Source: Ruminococcus sp. (GTDB taxonomy: Bacteria; Bacillota; Clostridia; Oscillospirales; Ruminococcaceae). Taken from it: a DNA stretch of 44,160 bases. The stretch lies in NCBI GenBank assembly GCA_031262225.1, contig JAISIC010000007.1, forward strand, positions 1 through 44,160, given 5' to 3'. Every line of letters begins with the position of its first letter. Positions within the stretch are counted from its first letter, which is position 1. Both the position numbers and the translations under genes were made by a program. Positions 41,469 through 44,160 of the stretch are shown in pieces. The notes under the pieces were generated by a model, which saw nothing but the letters and a program-made list of their open reading frames with translations, did no database searches and was not told the DNA's origin.

Positions 41469-41693
41469 ATGGCGGAATTTATCGCGGGGGGATATGATTT
41501 CTCACCGCTTATTGAAGACGGCGGCTTTTTTGCAAAGAAAACAAATATATACGAAGATATTCCCGGTTTGGCGGAGAAAATAATCACCGGCGTGAAAACC
41601 GAGATAGAGGTCAAGCTTTCAAACGCTCCTGAAAGCGTTGTCACCGAGATTAAAAATACACTCTCGATGAGCATGGAGCCGAAAGGATTATGA
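41469..41693 (+). CDS. Small phage protein at the head-tail boundary, possibly truncated
   Basis: A 74-residue protein (MAEFIAGGYDFSPLIEDGGF) in the position of minor capsid proteins that complete the connector. Its end (SMSMEPKGL) falls within about 20 nt of where the transposon seems to begin, so the original gene may have been longer. I recognise no domain. Confidence 0.5.
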   Translation: MAEFIAGGYDFSPLIEDGGFFAKKTNIYEDIPGLAEKIITGVKTEIEVKLSNAPESVVTEIKNTLSMSMEPKGL

Positions 41694-41780
41694 TAAAGAG
41701 GACATATCAAATGTCAAATAGAAAAAAGGCTTTCAGACGTTGCGGCACAGCGAACAAAGCGAATTTAAGGAGGATTAGAA

Positions 41781-41954
41781 ATGACTGAGCTTGTAAACAA
41801 AAAGACAGAGCGTGAGCCGTACGGCAAGATGACTTGCCGGATTGGTAAGACGGATTACAATGTTTCCGTGATGTTCTCTAAAACAAGCAAGGAAACGATT
41901 GAGGACAAACTCTTGCGTATTATCGAAATGGAGATTTCCAAAAATGACATTTAG
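41781..41954 (+). CDS. TnpW-like transposon protein
   Basis: A 57-residue protein (MTELVNKKTEREPYGKMTCR begins it), continuing with IGKTDYNVSVMFSKTSKETIEDKLLR. This matches TnpW, a small protein encoded beside the TnpX recombinase in Tn4451-type mobilizable transposons of Clostridia. It has an AAGGAGG ribosome site. Its precise role is not established. Confidence 0.8.
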   Translation: MTELVNKKTEREPYGKMTCRIGKTDYNVSVMFSKTSKETIEDKLLRIIEMEISKNDI

Positions 41955-41995
41955 CGTTTACTGTGCCGCGAATAATGATAGCCGAAAGGAGCGTT

Positions 41996-43762
41996 ATGAA
42001 TAACAAACTAACTATCTGCTACGAACGGTTAAGTCGTGACGATTACAAGGACGGCGGCGAATCGGGGAGTATCGCCAATCAGCGTGATATTCTCCAAAGC
42101 TACGCGGAGCAGAACGGCTTACTACCCTGCAAGCATATCTCAGATGACGGACAGAGCGGCACAACATTTTCACGCCCCGGCTGGACGGAATTAATGGCAG
42201 AGGTCGAAGCCGGGAACGTTGGCACTATTCTACTCAAAACACTCGACCGTATGGGACGTGACCATTTGCGGGTAGGACTACTCTTAGAGCAATTCCGGGA
42301 TATGGGTATTCGCCTCATCGCTGTGAGCGAGAACATAGACACAAGCAAGGGTGAAGACGATTTCACGCCGATTAGAACGCTGTTTGCGGAGTGGTATGCC
42401 AGAGATTGCAGTCGCAAAATCCGTCAAGTATTTAAGAATCGTATGGAGAACGGCAAACGCTGTTCAGGGGCTATTCCCTATGGCTTTATCCCTAATAACG
42501 GTGATGTAAACGACCTTGTAATCGACGAGGAAGCAGCTATAGTAGTCCGCCGTATTTTTCGTATGATAATTGACGGACACGGCGTAAACGACATAGCCCG
42601 CACTCTGATGAACGAGCGGATACCCATACCGTCGGAGCATTTCAAGCGGATAGGTCAACCCTCAAGGAGCAATAAGTATACAGACCCTTACGCGTGGACT
42701 GCTACCACAATCAGCTACATTCTCTCTAAGGAAGAGTACAAAGGCACAATCGTTCTTGGCAAGACCCACAACAGCAGTTACAAGGGGCATAAGGCGATTA
42801 AGACAGCGGAGAACGAGCGGTATGTATTTGAGAATGCTCTGCCTGCTATTGTATCGGTGGACGATTGGGAAAACGCACAGCGGCTAAAGAAAACGGTACG
42901 GCGTTCTCCCAAGTCGGAAGCCGCACCGAATCCGCTTACAGGGCTTTTATTCTGTGCTGACTGCGGGGCTAAGCTCACTCACAGACACAGCGGTTATGAT
43001 AATTGTTACATCTGTTCTGCCTATCGGAAAGGGATAAAACGGAACTGTACTACTCACTATATCACCGTTAAAAGTATCGATAAAATCTTGCTTTCGACTA
43101 TCCGAAAAACCGTCTTTTACGCCAAGCAAAACAGTGAAATCTTCATAGAAAAAATCCGTGAGACATCGCTCATAAAATCCGAAAACGCGATTAAGGAAAG
43201 TAAGAAAAATCTCGCTAAATACAAACGCCGAACCGAAGAGTTAAATATCCTTATCCGAAAACTTTATGAGGACAATGCGACCGGGAAATTACCCGACAAA
43301 CATTTTGAGAGAATTTTCGCGGAATACGATTCGGAGCAAAACGAACTGGAAACAAGAAATTCTGCTCTACAGGAAGAAGTAATTCGCTGTGATGAGGACG
43401 GGCAAAATGCGGAGAAATTTCTTTCTTTAGCGAACAAATATACCGACTTTACGGAGCTAACTCCCACTCTTCTTAATGAGTTTATCGAGCGAGTTGACAT
43501 ACACGAGAAAGATAAATCCGGCGAGAAAGTCAACCAGAAAATCGTTATCCATTTCAACTTTATCGGGTCGTTTGAACTGCCCGAAGATTTTGACGAACTC
43601 ACGCCGGAGGAGAGAGCGAAAGTTACCGCCGAGGAAGAGCGTCTTGCTAAGAAAAATGCTTACGAGCGTGAGCGGCGACGGAAGAAATATCAGAGCGATT
43701 GGCATAAACGAGATTGGCAGAAGAAGAAAGCTGAAAAACAAATGCTTGCGGTGCAGGCGTGA
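41996..43762 (+). CDS. TnpX-like large serine recombinase
   Basis: The 588-residue recombinase excises and integrates the transposon. The N-terminal resolvase domain begins TICYERLSRDD with the catalytic Ser14; SGTTFSRPGWTELMAEVEAG and LDRMGRDHLRVG are the usual downstream blocks. A Recombinase domain covers about 155-270, the zinc ribbon is at about 319-350 (FCADCGAKLTHRH...C), a coiled coil at about 390-470 and a DUF4368-like basic C-terminus follows. The start at 41996 has AAAGGAG 6 nt upstream. TnpX-type enzymes leave a GA dinucleotide at each end. Base composition differs slightly from the phage genes to its left. Confidence 0.92.
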   Translation: MNNKLTICYERLSRDDYKDGGESGSIANQRDILQSYAEQNGLLPCKHISDDGQSGTTFSRPGWTELMAEVEAGNVGTILLKTLDRMGRDHLRVGLLLEQFRDMGIRLIAVSENIDTSKGEDDFTPIRTLFAEWYARDCSRKIRQVFKNRMENGKRCSGAIPYGFIPNNGDVNDLVIDEEAAIVVRRIFRMIIDGHGVNDIARTLMNERIPIPSEHFKRIGQPSRSNKYTDPYAWTATTISYILSKEEYKGTIVLGKTHNSSYKGHKAIKTAENERYVFENALPAIVSVDDWENAQRLKKTVRRSPKSEAAPNPLTGLLFCADCGAKLTHRHSGYDNCYICSAYRKGIKRNCTTHYITVKSIDKILLSTIRKTVFYAKQNSEIFIEKIRETSLIKSENAIKESKKNLAKYKRRTEELNILIRKLYEDNATGKLPDKHFERIFAEYDSEQNELETRNSALQEEVIRCDEDGQNAEKFLSLANKYTDFTELTPTLLNEFIERVDIHEKDKSGEKVNQKIVIHFNFIGSFELPEDFDELTPEERAKVTAEEERLAKKNAYERERRRKKYQSDWHKRDWQKKKAEKQMLAVQA

Positions 43763-43769
43763 ACAAACT

Positions 43770-43903
43770 ATCGTTATGGGCGGTGAAAACCGCCCGAGCC
43801 CTCTGCAAGAGCCCACGGGCACTTTCGGCGAAGCCAAAGTGTCAGAGTGGGTCGCACACTTTTGTAAGTGTGCGATTGCGGCGGCAACATATCGTAAAGG
43901 AGT
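43770..43903 (+). other. Inverted-repeat-rich segment before the relaxase gene (possible oriT)
   Basis: Three palindromes lie in this short gap: GGGCGGT/ACCGCCC around GAAA (about 43779-43796), CACTTT/AAAGTG around 43820-43843, and GCACACTT/AAGTGTGC (about 43854-43873). None has a T-run. Such clusters just upstream of a relaxase gene are typical of transfer origins; the assignment is inference. Confidence 0.45.
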
Positions 43904-44160
43904 GTGAAAATAGCGGTGAAAACACATTTTACCGTGGTACGTAACGCGGCGTACAGAGCGGGAGATTTCAAGACGCGAAGCCGTCATAACGAGCGGGAGA
44001 ATGACGTTTATCAAAACGGTGATGTGTTTTGGAACGGTATCATCTGAACGTCCATTATCGACAAAACTTTAATTCAGACGGTTCTGTCGAGAGTTATTCT
44101 CAAACTTTTGAGCGGCTTTTAGCGGAAGGAAAAATCGTAAAACGCGGCTTGAAGGAGGAC
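43904..44160 (+). pseudogene. Mob_Pre-like relaxase, frameshifted, runs off the window
   Basis: From GTG 43904 the frame reads KIAVKTHFTVVRNAAYRAG and continues to RHNERENDVYQNGDV, the H-N-E-R and Y-x-N-x-D pattern of Mob_Pre relaxases. It then hits a stop at about 44047. In another frame the expected continuation is clear: LNVHYRQNF...ERLLAEGKIVKRGLKED. The frame change falls near 44023-44030. It is either a real lesion or a sequencing error. The product would nick oriT for mobilisation. Confidence 0.55.

Noticed and set aside
41711..41788. A 25-residue basic ORF at the left edge of the transposon
   Set aside because: It has no clear ribosome site, overlaps the tnpW start in another frame and matches nothing I recognise.

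Overview
The window looks like a chromosomal segment of a gut-type Clostridia, most likely Oscillospiraceae/Ruminococcaceae-like. This is inferred from the rplQ context, a purF-type purine operon, NPxTG-type anchors, BspA-like leucine-rich surface proteins, a Tn4451-like transposon and several sigma-A promoters that are consensus or nearly so. No species can be assigned. I found no rRNA, tRNA or CRISPR.

The left part (1 to about 18.7 kb) is mostly core chromosome. It starts with the tail of rplQ, then a RelA/SpoT-domain gene and a convergent chemotaxis receptor. A leftward purine operon runs from 10.8 to 3.3 kb in the order purE, purC, purF, two MNT-HEPN toxin-antitoxin pairs, purM, purN, a PurO-type IMP cyclohydrolase and a stand-alone AICAR transformylase. 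The toxin pairs sit between purF and purM. A rightward run follows: a zinc-ribbon/TM/solute-binding fusion, a 5'-truncated Rpn nuclease, a VTT-domain membrane protein carrying an in-frame palindromic insertion, mnmG, rsmG, recX and a secreted leucine-rich repeat protein.

From 18.7 to 21.9 kb lies a compact island: a PIN toxin pair, a small zinc-ribbon protein, phage terminase subunits and RelB-YoeB. It is bracketed by a 39-bp exact direct repeat derived from the 3' end of the preceding surface-protein gene. A 1370-residue secreted protein and a RelB-YafQ pair follow.

From 38.1 down to 26.95 kb is a leftward operon of seven secreted-protein genes with overlapping or 1-2 nt junctions, one perfect promoter and one strong terminator. 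Its members share near-interchangeable signal peptides. Six of the seven end in one of two C-terminal modules, called A and B here, attached to different central domains (BspA LRR, beta-helix-like repeats, InlB-like repeat). The exception is a DUF885 hydrolase with a sortase-type tail. In the two rightward genes the modules occur fused as A+B. Inside the operon they are split into A-only and B-only genes, and about 400-bp near-identical DNA blocks span the gene junctions. This family, which I do not recognise from any named system, is the most interesting part of the window.

From 38.2 to 41.7 kb a phage head module continues (portal, putative scaffold, capsid, connectors), separated from its terminase by about 17 kb of surface-protein DNA. 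A diverged copy of the same promoter region precedes each half. At about 41.7 kb a TnpW/TnpX-type transposon begins; it runs into a frameshifted Mob_Pre-like relaxase and off the right edge.
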